64,000 nt of DNA, taken from positions 242,739-306,738 of the forward strand of contig NZ_JABASY010000004.1 of the NCBI RefSeq assembly GCF_016107685.1, written 5' to 3'. The notes below the pieces were generated by a model that was given only the letters and a program-made list of their open reading frames with translations, made no database searches and was not told the DNA's origin. Numbering within the stretch: the stretch's first letter is position 1; every line of letters starts with the position of its first letter. This DNA is from Brevibacterium yomogidense (GTDB taxonomy: Bacteria > Actinomycetota > Actinomycetes > Actinomycetales > Brevibacteriaceae). Shown piece by piece: positions 35,972 to 44,890 of this stretch. The translations under genes were made by a program, and so were the position numbers.

Positions 35972-37846
35972 ATGTGTGGAATCGTCGGATATGTCTCCTC
36001 GGCCGCCCGTGACGGTGCCGACCACCTCGCCCTCGACGTCCTCTTGCAGGGCCTGGGCCGCCTCGAGTACCGCGGGTACGACTCCGCGGGCGTCGCAGTC
36101 GTCACCGACAGCGGTGAGCTCGCCTCCCGGAAGCGCGCCGGCAAGCTCGCCAACCTCCTCGACGAGGTGAAGGACGACCCACTCCCGGAGGCTCTCACGG
36201 GGATCGGTCACACCCGGTGGGCGACGCACGGCGGTCCCACGGACGGCAACGCCCACCCGCACCTGGCCGACGACGGCAGGCTCGCGCTCATCCACAACGG
36301 CATCATCGAGAACTACGCGCAGCTTAAGGCGGAGCTCGTCGCCGGCGGCGTCGATTTCGCCTCCGAGACGGACACCGAGGTCGCCGCCCACCAGCTTGCG
36401 AAGAACTACCGCGCGTCCGGTGACATGACCGAGGCGATGCGGGTGACGGTCGGACAGCTCGAGGGCGCATTCACCCTGCTGGCCGTCCACGCGGACGCCC
36501 CGGACACCGTGGTCGCCGCCCGCCTGAACTCGCCGCTGGTCATCGGCCTGGGCGACGGCGAGAACTTCCTGGGCTCCGATGTCGCCGCGTTCATCGACTA
36601 CACGCGCCGCGCGGTGGAGATCGGTCAGAACCAGATCGTCACGATCACCCCGGACGACGTGCGGATCATCGACGCGGCGGGCAACCCGGTCGACGGTGAG
36701 CCCTTCGACGTCGACTGGGATCCGGCGACCGCGGAGAAGGGCGGCTTCGCCTCCTTCATGGACAAGGAGATCCACGACCAGCCGCAGGCGGTCGCGGACA
36801 CACTGCTGGGACGCTTCGGGTTGGACGGCAGGCTCCAGCTGTCGGAGATGCGGATCGAGGAATCGGTCCTCAAATCCGTCGACAAGATCGTCGTCATCGC
36901 CTGCGGCACGGCCGCCTACGCCGGTCAGGTCGCGAAGTACGCGATCGAGCACTGGTGCCGCATCCCGACCGAGGTCGAACTCGCCCACGAGTTCCGGTAC
37001 CGCGATCCCGTCGTGACGGAGAAGACGCTCGTCGTCGCCGTGTCGCAGTCGGGCGAGACGATGGACACGCTCATGGCGGTCCGCCACGCACGTGCGCAGG
37101 GTGCGAAGGTCATCGCGATCTGCAACACCTTCGGTTCGACCATCCCGCGCGAATCCGACGGAGTCCTCTACACGCACGCCGGTCCGGAGATCGCGGTCGC
37201 GTCGACGAAGGCGTTCCTGTCGCAGGTCGTCGCCTGCTACCTGCTGGGCCTCTACCTGGCGCAGCTGCGCGGCAACAAGTACAGCGACGAGATCCGGGTG
37301 ATCCTCGACGAGCTCGAGGCGATCCCCGCGAAGATCCAGCGCATCCTCGACGAGACGAAGCAGCAGGTGACCGATTTCGCCGTCCGCCACAAGGGCGAGC
37401 AGTCGGTGCTCTTCCTGGGCCGTCACGTGGGCTACCCCGTCGCGATGGAGGGGGCGCTCAAGCTCAAGGAGCTCGCCTACATCCACGCGGAGGGCTTCGC
37501 CGCGGGCGAACTCAAGCACGGCCCGATCGCGCTCATCGACGAAGGGCAGATGGTCATCATCGTCGTCCCATCGAAGAAGGGCCGCGACTCGCTGCACGCG
37601 AAGGTGCTGTCGAACATCCAGGAAGTGCGCGCCCGTGGTGCGAACGCGGTCGTCATCGCAGAGGAGGGATCGACCGAGGTCGAGGAGTTCGCCTCCGAGG
37701 TGTTCTACGTCCCGGAGACCACGACCCTGTTGGCGCCCCTGCTGGCGACCGTGCCGCTGCAGATCTTCGCGATGGAGCTCGCCACCGCGAAGGAGCTGGA
37801 CGTCGACCAGCCGCGCAACCTCGCGAAGTCCGTCACCGTGGAGTGA
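35972..37846 (+). CDS. glmS: Glutamine--fructose-6-phosphate aminotransferase (isomerising)
   Basis: A 624-residue enzyme that makes glucosamine-6-phosphate. Cys2 of MCGIVGYV is the N-terminal nucleophile after Met removal. The glutaminase domain has RLEYRGYDSAGVAVV and GIGHTRWATHGGPTDGNAHP. Two SIS domains follow (VIACGTAAYAGQVAKYAIE, VAVSQSGETMDTLMAVRHA, FLGRHVGYPVAMEGALKLKE) and the C-terminus reads PRNLAKSVTVE. No glmS ribozyme-like leader is possible because the start is probably at or near the transcript 5' end. It is followed by a perfect hairpin and acpS. Confidence 0.97.
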   Translation: MCGIVGYVSSAARDGADHLALDVLLQGLGRLEYRGYDSAGVAVVTDSGELASRKRAGKLANLLDEVKDDPLPEALTGIGHTRWATHGGPTDGNAHPHLADDGRLALIHNGIIENYAQLKAELVAGGVDFASETDTEVAAHQLAKNYRASGDMTEAMRVTVGQLEGAFTLLAVHADAPDTVVAARLNSPLVIGLGDGENFLGSDVAAFIDYTRRAVEIGQNQIVTITPDDVRIIDAAGNPVDGEPFDVDWDPATAEKGGFASFMDKEIHDQPQAVADTLLGRFGLDGRLQLSEMRIEESVLKSVDKIVVIACGTAAYAGQVAKYAIEHWCRIPTEVELAHEFRYRDPVVTEKTLVVAVSQSGETMDTLMAVRHARAQGAKVIAICNTFGSTIPRESDGVLYTHAGPEIAVASTKAFLSQVVACYLLGLYLAQLRGNKYSDEIRVILDELEAIPAKIQRILDETKQQVTDFAVRHKGEQSVLFLGRHVGYPVAMEGALKLKELAYIHAEGFAAGELKHGPIALIDEGQMVIIVVPSKKGRDSLHAKVLSNIQEVRARGANAVVIAEEGSTEVEEFASEVFYVPETTTLLAPLLATVPLQIFAMELATAKELDVDQPRNLAKSVTVE

Positions 37847-37864
37847 GCGGCCCAGGTGGCCTGT

Positions 37865-37897
37865 GATCGCCCCGCTGTCCATGACGGCGGGGCGATC
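37865..37897 (+). terminator. Perfect hairpin after glmS
   Basis: GATCGCCCCGC (37865-37875) pairs perfectly with GCGGGGCGATC (37887-37897). The loop is 11 nt. No T-run follows, so termination is probable rather than proven. Confidence 0.65.
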
Positions 37898-37922
37898 CGC
37901 GTCCGCGGTGACGGGGATCGGC

Positions 37923-37928
37923 TACGGT
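37923..37928 (+). promoter_or_regulatory. -10-like hexamer of acpS (leaderless candidate)
   Basis: TACGGT ends seven bases before the ATG at 37936, with no Shine-Dalgarno between. It lies just after the glmS hairpin, so acpS probably has its own promoter. Confidence 0.5.
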
Positions 37929-37935
37929 CGTCCTC

Positions 37936-38463
37936 ATGGCGATCATCGGAGTAGGCGTCGACATCGCGGACGTGCCGCGATTCGCAGAACACATCGAGCG
38001 GGTGCCGGAGCTGTTGGACCGGCTCCTCACCCCCGCGGAGCAGCTCAAGAAGAACGGCAAGCGGCGCTCCGCGGAATCCCTGGCGGCGCGCTTCTCCGCG
38101 AAGGAGGCGCTTGTGAAAGCCCTCCAGTTGCCGCAGATCATCCCGTGGCAGGAGGCCGAGGTCGTCTCCGCCTTCTCCGGCGCCCCCAGTTTCCGGCTGA
38201 CCGGCTGGGTGCTCGAGCACTTCCGGCAGAAGGGCGGCGAGACCGTGCACCTGTCGATCACGCACGATGCCGACCGCACCGTCACCTTCGTCGTCGTCGA
38301 GGGCTCAGGCCCCCGCATCGTGCCGCCCGTCGATCAGCCCGCGCCCCTGCTGCCGGGGTCCCCGGAAGCGCTCGCAGAGCTCGAGAAGTTCCGCGAGATG
38401 GCGCGCGCTTCCCGCGACGCACGCCGCGCGGAACGGGAGGCGGCTCGCCGCGACCAGAGCTGA
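37936..38463 (+). CDS. acpS: Holo-[acyl-carrier-protein] synthase
   Basis: A 175-residue phosphopantetheinyl transferase that activates acyl carrier protein with coenzyme A. It has the catalytic aspartate region IIGVGVDIADVPRF, the ESLAARFSAKEALVKAL motif with Glu and Lys for Mg/CoA binding, and VHLSITHDADRTVTFVVVEG near the end of the fold. The family is normally about 120-130 residues; here a charged tail rich in Arg, Glu and Ala (about residues 135-175) is added. The stop is 7 bp from the convergent peptidase stop. Confidence 0.94.
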   Translation: MAIIGVGVDIADVPRFAEHIERVPELLDRLLTPAEQLKKNGKRRSAESLAARFSAKEALVKALQLPQIIPWQEAEVVSAFSGAPSFRLTGWVLEHFRQKGGETVHLSITHDADRTVTFVVVEGSGPRIVPPVDQPAPLLPGSPEALAELEKFREMARASRDARRAEREAARRDQS

Positions 38464-38470
38464 GACCGGC

Positions 38471-39868
38471 TCAGGGTCGGTGGGAGCGCAGATCCCACAG
38501 GAGCCCCGCCATGATGCCCATGGCTTCGCGCGTCAGGGACGCCAGCACGTGCTCGTTCGGAGCGTGCTGCGCACACCCCGGGTAGGAGTGGGGCACCCAC
38601 ACCGTCGGCAGTCCCAGCACGTCCGCGAACGCTCCATTCGGGATCGTCCCTGCAAGATTCGGGACAAGCGCCGGAGCCTTCCCGGTCGTCTCCTCCAACG
38701 AGGCCAGCGCGAGCTGCGCCCACGGATCCTCCGGACTCAGACGTGTCGCGGTCATCCCGCCGCGGTCCACGACCTTCACCCGGTCGAGACCGGCCGCCTG
38801 CAGGTGGGCGCGGATCGCGGGGACCACGGCCTCGGCGTCGGTCGAACCCACGACGCAGCGGAACTGCAGATCCGCGTGTGCGCTCCCGGGGATCGCTCCG
38901 ACCGGCTGGTGCGGGTCACCGCAGAGGAAGTCCAGGATCTCCAGCGTGTTCCACGCGAAGAGGCGTTCGGCGGGTGACAGGCCCGGCTCGCCCCAGCCCT
39001 CGGTGAGTGCGGGGTCGCCGGGGTCGCTGCCCACCCGCAGCGTCGAGGTGGCGCGGCGCACCGCATCGTCGATGCCGGTGGGGCGCAGCGCATCGACGAG
39101 GATGCGGCCGCGGGCGTCGACGAGCGACGCCAGCGCATGGGCGAGGATCGTGCCGGCGTTGGACAGCACCCCGCCCCAGTTGCCGGAGTGGTGCGCGCGG
39201 TCGCGCTCGTCCACCTCGAGCCGGATCAGCGTGGTGCCGCGGGAACCCAGGAAGACGGTGGGTGTCTCCGCGGACATGCGGGGCCCGTCGGAGGCGAGGA
39301 AGACGTCCGCGGCGAGCTCCTCGCGGTGGTCGGCGCAGAACTGCGACAGACCCGGGGACCCGGCCTCCTCCCCGGATTCGACGAGCAGCTTCACGCTGTA
39401 GCCCAGCGTGCCGCCGCTCAGACGGATCACCTCGTCGAGTGCGGCCAGGTTGATCGTGTGCTGCGCCTTGTTGTCCGCGGACCCGCGTCCGTACCACCGG
39501 TCACCGTCGACCGTGAGCGTCCACGGGTCCAGGCCGTCGCGCCACTGACCGGTCTGCGGCGGCTGCACGTCCGCATGGCCGTACATGAGGACGGTGAAGG
39601 CCGCGTCCTCCTCGATCCGCTCCGCCACGAAGAACGGGTGCGTGGACGAGGCCGGGTTGTCGAACCGGTTCCAGGTGAACCCCATCGCCTGGACGGCGGG
39701 GCCCAGGTCGGCTCTGAAGTACTCCTCCGTCTCCTCCGCGAGCGACGGGTCCGTGCTCACGGTGCGCCGCTGCACCCGCGCGGCGAGCTCTTCGAAGAGC
39801 TGCCCGGAGTCGAACCGCCCGTGTGCGGCGGCGACGGCGTCGGAACGGGTGGGGCCGGAGATCGTCAT
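38471..39868 (-). CDS. M20-family metallopeptidase (dipeptidase)
   Basis: A 465-residue zinc hydrolase. Motifs are FTVLMYGHADVQPPQ (first metal ligand), WYGRGSADNKAQHTINLAA, SGEEAGSPGLSQFCADH (catalytic Glu and ligand), and the C-terminal VPHSYPGCAQHAPNEHVLAS with a ligand histidine. It is closest in layout to M20 dipeptidases of the CNDP/ArgE type. GAAAGGAA on the coding strand fixes the ATG at 39868. It lies 75 bp downstream of the AbgT transporter gene on the same strand, suggesting import then hydrolysis of an acyl- or peptidyl-amino acid. Confidence 0.9.
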   Translation of the reverse strand: MTISGPTRSDAVAAAHGRFDSGQLFEELAARVQRRTVSTDPSLAEETEEYFRADLGPAVQAMGFTWNRFDNPASSTHPFFVAERIEEDAAFTVLMYGHADVQPPQTGQWRDGLDPWTLTVDGDRWYGRGSADNKAQHTINLAALDEVIRLSGGTLGYSVKLLVESGEEAGSPGLSQFCADHREELAADVFLASDGPRMSAETPTVFLGSRGTTLIRLEVDERDRAHHSGNWGGVLSNAGTILAHALASLVDARGRILVDALRPTGIDDAVRRATSTLRVGSDPGDPALTEGWGEPGLSPAERLFAWNTLEILDFLCGDPHQPVGAIPGSAHADLQFRCVVGSTDAEAVVPAIRAHLQAAGLDRVKVVDRGGMTATRLSPEDPWAQLALASLEETTGKAPALVPNLAGTIPNGAFADVLGLPTVWVPHSYPGCAQHAPNEHVLASLTREAMGIMAGLLWDLRSHRP

Positions 39869-39943
39869 GGGGTTCCTTTCGGCAGGACATGGAATGAGAG
39901 GGTGCGGCGATGTGCGTGAAGAGTGGGGCGGCGACACGGGTGA

Positions 39944-41470
39944 TCATTCGAGGTGGAAACCGACCCCCGGACCGATGGGTAGACCCGCTGCGTAGAAGAC
40001 GAGGAACAGACCGCTCTGAGCGATGAAGACTCCCACCGCGTACGGCAGTGTTGCCGAGATGAGATTCCCCAGGCCCTGCTTGGGGTCCCATTCGCGCATG
40101 AAGCCCAGGATCACGATCATGTAGGGCATGAGCGGGGTGACCATCGAGGTCGAGGAGTCGCCGATCCGGTAGGCCATCTGGACGGCGGCCGGGTGGAAGC
40201 CCAGCTGCATGAACATGGGGACGAAGATCGGGGCGAGGATCGCCCACAGACCCGTTCCGCTGGTGATGAGCAGTGTGATGATGGCGGACACGATGACGAC
40301 GCCCACCAGCAGGCCGATCCCGGAGGCATTCATGGCGATGAGGGCCTGGGCCCCGTTGACGGACACCCACAGCCCGATGTTCGACCATGTGAAGTACGCG
40401 CTGAACTGGCTGATGAAGAAGATCACCACGAGGAAGTGGCGCATGCTCCCCACCGCCTCCGCGAAGTGCTCGACCACGTCACGGCCGCGCGAGATCTTCC
40501 TGGCGCCGGCGCCGTAGGCCAGCGCCGTGAGCGTGAAGAAGACGAGCAGGACCGGGACCACACCGCTCAGCAGAGGCGAGGGGACCAAGCCCCCGTCCTC
40601 GTTCTGCATCGGTGAGCCCGGCAGAAGTGCGACGGTAGCGATGACCGCGATGAAGGCGGCGGCCGCCAGCCCCGCCGCGATCAGCCCGCGCTTCTCTTCC
40701 GTGTTGAGGGGCTCCGCGGTCGCCATCTGCTCACCGGCGTACTCGCCGAACCGGGGCTCCACCACCCATCGCGTGATGCATCCGCCCACCACGGTGCAGA
40801 GGACTGCGGCGGCGACCATGAAGTAGTAGTTGTCGACCGCGGTGACCTCGAGGTCTGCACCGATGATGGAGACGGCCTCCGTCGACAGCCCGGCGAGGAT
40901 CGGCTCCATCGACGTGATGAGGAATCCGGACCCGTAGCCGCTGGAGGAGCCGGCGAAAGCGGACACGATCCCGACCAGTGGGTTGCGACCCAGCGTCCGG
41001 TACACGATCGCCGCGAGCGGCGGCATGATGAGGAACGCGGCGTCCGCGGCGATCGTCGCCGTGTTCGCGACGAAGAAGACGGCGAAGGGCAGCAGCCACA
41101 CCGGGATGTTGAGCATCACCGCACGGATGAGCGACTGCAGCAGCCCGATCTTGTCCGCCAGTCCGATGCCCAGCATGATCGTGAGGACCGTGCCCACGGG
41201 CGCGAATCCGACGAAGTTCGACACTGTGTTCTCGAGGACGAACTGCAGCCCTTCACCGCTGAGGAGGCTCTGGACGGGAGTGTCCTCACCGCTGTCGGGG
41301 TGGATGACGGAGACCCCCGCAGCGGCGAGCGCTGCAGAGCCCACCATGATGATGCCGATGAGCCACAGGAAGATGATCATCGGCTCCGGCAGCTTGTTCC
41401 CGAACCACTCGATCGCGTCGAGGAGACGGGTCCGGCGTCTGACCGGCGGAGCTGTGGTGGGTGCGTGCAC
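39944..41470 (-). CDS. abgT: AbgT-family transporter
   Basis: A 508-residue polytopic transporter of the p-aminobenzoyl-glutamate family. Typical segments are LDAIEWFGNKLPEPMIIFLW, TATIAADAAFLIMPPLAAI, FAGSSSGYGSGFLITSMEPI, AYFTWSNIGLWVSVNGAQ, TSGTGLWAILAPIFVPMFMQ, and IGDSSTSMVTPLMPYMIVIL. In E. coli AbgT imports p-aminobenzoyl-glutamate; some homologues export sulfonamides. The GTG start at 41470 has AGGAGAG upstream. It is divergent from a LysR gene and followed by an M20 peptidase, which mirrors the E. coli abgR/abgABT layout. Confidence 0.92.
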   Translation of the reverse strand: MHAPTTAPPVRRRTRLLDAIEWFGNKLPEPMIIFLWLIGIIMVGSAALAAAGVSVIHPDSGEDTPVQSLLSGEGLQFVLENTVSNFVGFAPVGTVLTIMLGIGLADKIGLLQSLIRAVMLNIPVWLLPFAVFFVANTATIAADAAFLIMPPLAAIVYRTLGRNPLVGIVSAFAGSSSGYGSGFLITSMEPILAGLSTEAVSIIGADLEVTAVDNYYFMVAAAVLCTVVGGCITRWVVEPRFGEYAGEQMATAEPLNTEEKRGLIAAGLAAAAFIAVIATVALLPGSPMQNEDGGLVPSPLLSGVVPVLLVFFTLTALAYGAGARKISRGRDVVEHFAEAVGSMRHFLVVIFFISQFSAYFTWSNIGLWVSVNGAQALIAMNASGIGLLVGVVIVSAIITLLITSGTGLWAILAPIFVPMFMQLGFHPAAVQMAYRIGDSSTSMVTPLMPYMIVILGFMREWDPKQGLGNLISATLPYAVGVFIAQSGLFLVFYAAGLPIGPGVGFHLE

Positions 41471-41610
41471 GAAGTCTCTCCTGGAAGTCGTTGCCTGGAT
41501 CACCACGGACAGTTCTTCCGTGTGCCAGCGATCGAGTGCGGCCTTCGGCGGTGAAGGGGGCCGACCCGTCAGTCCTCTCAGACGAAGGTACGTCAGGTCG
41601 ACCCCGCCTG

Positions 41611-41626
41611 TGTGGTGCGAGCCACA
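41611..41626. promoter_or_regulatory. Palindrome in the abgT-lysR intergenic region (site 1)
   Basis: TGTGGTGCGAGCCACA: inverted arms TGTGG/CCACA around a six-base centre, 141 bp upstream of abgT. A candidate LysR binding site; the true half-site is not known. Confidence 0.4.
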
Positions 41627-41643
41627 GCCGATCGCGCACTGTA

Positions 41644-41664
41644 CCGTTGCCCCAGAGGCAACGG
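41644..41664. promoter_or_regulatory. Palindrome in the abgT-lysR intergenic region (site 2)
   Basis: CCGTTGCC (41644-41651) and GGCAACGG (41657-41664) form a perfect 8-bp inverted repeat with a 5-bp centre. It lies 18 bp before the LysR start, where autoregulatory LysR sites are usually found. Confidence 0.5.
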
Positions 41665-41681
41665 AACGAGGGGTGCGAGTC

Positions 41682-42614
41682 GTGGCTGAGATCCTGTCCG
41701 TCGAGCTGCAGTACTTTCGCGAGACGGCAGCCGCGGGCTCCGTCAACGAGGCCGCGCGACGGCTGCACGTGGCGGGATCCGCGGTGAGCCGCCAGATCGT
41801 GAAGCTCGAGCGCTCCCTGGGGGTGCCGCTCTTCGTGCGGCACGGTCGGGGCATGGAGCTCACGACGCACGGGTACCGGCTCCTCGCCTCGGTGCGACGA
41901 TCGGATGTCGAACGGGAGCAGTTGCTGGCCGATCTCACGCATACCGCTGGTGGCGTCAGGCGGCTGCGCATCGCCTGTTCCGACGGTTTCGCGGAGTCTC
42001 TCGTCGGCAGTGTGATCGCCGATTTCGTCCGCACCCACCCGACCGCGCGGATCGACGTGATCGCGTGCTCGAGTGCACAGACCGTCCAGCTCGTACGGGA
42101 TGCGCGCGTCGACATGGGGGCATGCTTCGTCACAGGGATCCCCACCGGAGTGCGGGTCGAGTACACGGAGCAGCTGCCGATGGCCGCGATCATGTCCGTC
42201 GACCACGAGCTCGCAGGCAGATTGGCGCTGAGTCTCGAGGAAGCGCTCGAGCACCCCTACGGGTTGCTCAGTGGGCAGAGTTCACAGCGTGATCTGCTGT
42301 CCGCTGCGGCGTCTCAGCGGGGACACGAATTGGACCCCGTCGTGGAGGCCGACCGCAGTGCGGTCCTGCTCGACTTCGCACGGCGTGGGGGCGGCGTCGT
42401 GTTCCGCTCGATGCTGGGTCAGGAGATCGCGGACGACCCGCAGCTCAAAGCTGTGCCGCTGACGGACCCGGAGCTGCGCCAGCGCAGCGCGCAGGTGCAC
42501 ACGCCGCTGCCCGGGGAGCTGGACTCGCTGCAGTCGGAGCTCATCGACATGCTCATCAGCAGCATGCGACTGGCGCAGGACCCTACGGGAGGCGAGGAGT
42601 CTCCGGGAGGCTGA
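41682..42614 (+). CDS. LysR-family transcriptional regulator (AbgR-like position)
   Basis: A 310-residue regulator with an N-terminal winged helix (LQYFRETAAAGSVNEAARRL, then HVAGSAVSRQIVKLERSLGV) and a LysR substrate-binding domain (LRIACSDGFAESLVGSVIAD, then IDVIACSSAQTVQLVRDARV). It is divergent from abgT and very likely controls it. GAGGGG at 41668-41673 supports GTG 41682; another in-frame GTG lies nine bases upstream at 41673. Its 3' end overlaps the monoamine oxidase 3' end by 32 bp in tail-to-tail orientation. Confidence 0.88.
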   Translation: MAEILSVELQYFRETAAAGSVNEAARRLHVAGSAVSRQIVKLERSLGVPLFVRHGRGMELTTHGYRLLASVRRSDVEREQLLADLTHTAGGVRRLRIACSDGFAESLVGSVIADFVRTHPTARIDVIACSSAQTVQLVRDARVDMGACFVTGIPTGVRVEYTEQLPMAAIMSVDHELAGRLALSLEEALEHPYGLLSGQSSQRDLLSAAASQRGHELDPVVEADRSAVLLDFARRGGGVVFRSMLGQEIADDPQLKAVPLTDPELRQRSAQVHTPLPGELDSLQSELIDMLISSMRLAQDPTGGEESPGG

Positions 42615-44091
42615 CGACCTCGTCGGCGGCTCTCCGCCCGGAGCGGATGGCGCCGTCGATGTAGCCGTTCCACACAGCCGCGGTCTCTGCGCCCGCCCAG
42701 TGGATCCGGCCGGACGGGGCGGCCAGGTGCGTGCCGGCCGTCGTCCACAGCCCCGTGCCGAACCGGCCGCCGTAGCAGCCGCGCGTGAACGGCTCCTCCG
42801 TCCAATTCCGCTGCAGCACCTCGGAGGGGCTGGCCGCCTCCTCACCGAAGAAGACGGTGAGGTCCGCGACGACGCGACGGGTGCGCTCAGCCTCCTCGAG
42901 CGAATGGAATGCGCGGGCGTGCCGCCCCTCGACGAACGCGACGAGCACGCCGCGATCGACTGTGCCCGTGTCCGGGTCCGGGATGCAGTTGTCGTAGACG
43001 AGCGACACGTCGTGGTCGAGGCTCAGCACCGTGCCGCTCAGCCCGGCATCCCGCCAGAACGGGTGCTGGTACTCGACCTGGAACTTGATGGCGTCGCCCG
43101 GCAGCATGTGGGACTGTGCCCGGTCCCGCAGGGCCGGCAGCGGCGGGTCGAATGACAGGCGCGTGGCCATCGTGGGCGGTACCGCGACGATCACCCGGTC
43201 GCAGTGCAGGGTGCGATGCGCGGTCGTCACCGCGATCGGGGCCCGGCCGGAGTCGTCCCGGTGCCCAGCTGCCGCGTCCACGCGCGCGCCGACTGCGCCC
43301 TCGCCGGCACTGTCCGCGTCCCACCCGCTGACGCCCGTGACCTCCTCGTCGAGGAGTACCCGGTCGCCCAGCTGTTCTGCCAGCCGTTCCGACAGCAGGT
43401 GGGTGCCGCCGCGCACCCGGGATTCCTGCGCGCCGCCGATCGTGAGCATCATCCGGTGCAGGCCGCCGCCGGAGCCCAGGTAGAAGAGCATGTGGAGCGC
43501 GGAGCTCTCGTCGGCTTCCGCTGCGAAGATCGTGGTGAACATCGTGCCGATGAACGCCCGCGCCCCGGGGTCCTCGCAGTGCTCGTCGAGCCACTGCGCC
43601 GCCGTCATCCGGTCCAGATCCGCTGCCGCAGGTGACTCCCACGGCGCGTCCAGGTCGATCGTCGCCGCCGTGCGGTCGATGAGCTCGACGAGCTCCGTGA
43701 ACGCCCGCGCGGACTCCCCGCTCAAGCCGAACGCGTCCTCGTCGCCCTCCGTGCGCTCGCCGCCTGCGAAGAGCAGCGAGGCACCCTCGTCGTGGACGGT
43801 GAAGGTGGCGAGGCCCAGCCTGTCCGCCAGGGCGAGGACCTCGTCCTGGGTGGGGCCGACCCACTGCCCTCCCAGCTCGATGACCGTGCCCGAAGCGAAG
43901 GTGCCTCCCTCTGTCCGTCCGCCCACGCGGTCGCGGGCCTCGACGACGCGCACGTCCAGCCCGGCGGCCGCGAGGCGGTCCGCGGCGGTGAGTCCCGCGA
44001 TGCCCGCACCCACGACGACGACGTCGCAGGTGAGAGTGGGTGCGGCCTCGGCGGTGGTGGGGGCGGCCTCGGGGGTCGAGTCGGTGGTCAT
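42583..44091 (-). CDS. Flavin monoamine oxidase family protein
   Basis: A 502-residue FAD amine oxidase. The dinucleotide fold is VVVVGAGIAGLTAADRLAAA (near residue 24), followed by EARDRVGGRTEGGTF and ELGGQWVGPTQDEVLAL. The C-terminal FAD contact is IHWAGAETAAVWNGYIDGAI, and TRGCYGGRFGTGLW resembles the covalent-FAD cysteine region of eukaryotic MAO and actinobacterial putrescine oxidase. It oxidises an amine (tyramine, putrescine or similar) to aldehyde, ammonia and H2O2. The start overlaps the tetR stop by 4 bp, so both are one operon divergent from an APC permease. Confidence 0.9.
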   Translation of the reverse strand: MTTDSTPEAAPTTAEAAPTLTCDVVVVGAGIAGLTAADRLAAAGLDVRVVEARDRVGGRTEGGTFASGTVIELGGQWVGPTQDEVLALADRLGLATFTVHDEGASLLFAGGERTEGDEDAFGLSGESARAFTELVELIDRTAATIDLDAPWESPAAADLDRMTAAQWLDEHCEDPGARAFIGTMFTTIFAAEADESSALHMLFYLGSGGGLHRMMLTIGGAQESRVRGGTHLLSERLAEQLGDRVLLDEEVTGVSGWDADSAGEGAVGARVDAAAGHRDDSGRAPIAVTTAHRTLHCDRVIVAVPPTMATRLSFDPPLPALRDRAQSHMLPGDAIKFQVEYQHPFWRDAGLSGTVLSLDHDVSLVYDNCIPDPDTGTVDRGVLVAFVEGRHARAFHSLEEAERTRRVVADLTVFFGEEAASPSEVLQRNWTEEPFTRGCYGGRFGTGLWTTAGTHLAAPSGRIHWAGAETAAVWNGYIDGAIRSGRRAADEVVSLPETPRLP

Positions 44092-44753
44092 GGTGTCTCC
44101 TCGGTGTGAGCGGCGATGAGGGTCGCGGCGGGGATCGACAGGCGCCCGGCCAGCGGGGCGGCCAGGCGTGCAGGGTAATCGGCGGGGTCTCCGTATGCGA
44201 CGAGGGTGTGGGCATTGAGCCCGTCGAGCAGAGCGATGAACTCCCACGCGCAGGCCTGCGGATCATCGACCACGAACTCGCCGCGCTGCACGCCGTCGAT
44301 GAGGATCCGCGTGATGAAGCCCTGCCACGTATCCATCGCGAACCGCACGGTCCGGGCCATCCGCTCGTCGCGGCGGCCGATGCTCCAGCCGTCGAACCAC
44401 ACGCCCGCCTGCTCTTCGCGTCCCGGTCTGCCGAGTGCGTGGATGAGTGCCGACAGGCGGCCGACCGCAGTGGACCGTGCGGCGACGAGGCCCTCCATCG
44501 TCGCGTACTCCTCCTCGAGCAGCACCTGGCACGCGCGAGACCGGATCTCACCCACGTCGGGCGCATGGTGGACGACCAGCGTGTGGGTGATCCCCAAGTG
44601 CTTGGCGATGCTGCGGTGGGTGAGGTTCTGCAGTCCGTACGTGAGCGCGAGGGTGCGGGCGGCGGCCTCGATCGCCGCACGGCGCTGGGAGGAGCTCTGC
44701 CTCACGCGCTTGGCGGCTGCGGGCGGTGTCTGCCCAGACGTCTCCGTTGACAT
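44088..44753 (-). CDS. TetR-family transcriptional regulator
   Basis: A 221-residue regulator with an N-terminal HTH (AIEAAARTLALTYGLQNLTH, then RSIAKHLGITHTLVVHHAP) and an all-helical ligand domain. It is translated just ahead of the monoamine oxidase. A perfect palindrome at 44789-44804, between it and the divergent amine/amino-acid permease, is its most likely operator. Derepression by an amine substrate would switch on uptake and oxidation together. The ligand is inferred from context. Confidence 0.9.
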   Translation of the reverse strand: MSTETSGQTPPAAAKRVRQSSSQRRAAIEAAARTLALTYGLQNLTHRSIAKHLGITHTLVVHHAPDVGEIRSRACQVLLEEEYATMEGLVAARSTAVGRLSALIHALGRPGREEQAGVWFDGWSIGRRDERMARTVRFAMDTWQGFITRILIDGVQRGEFVVDDPQACAWEFIALLDGLNAHTLVAYGDPADYPARLAAPLAGRLSIPAATLIAAHTEETP

Positions 44754-44788
44754 GCGATGTGACCCCGCTTACTGTTCTGGCAGTGGTG

Positions 44789-44804
44789 TTGACCACATGG
44801 TCAA
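44789..44804. promoter_or_regulatory. Palindromic operator for the TetR regulator
   Basis: TTGACCACATGGTCAA has perfect 7-bp arms (TTGACCA/TGGTCAA) around a 2-bp centre. It lies in the 137-bp divergent gap, 36 bp from the tetR start and 87 bp from the permease start. The TTGACC arms could also serve as -35 elements in either direction. Confidence 0.65.
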
Positions 44805-44890
44805 TATGCCGTGGTGCGCAGGGCGTGTCAAGGGACGACGCGCAGTGAAGCGCCGCGGCACCGCGGACACTCGACGAGGAGACGCACGCG

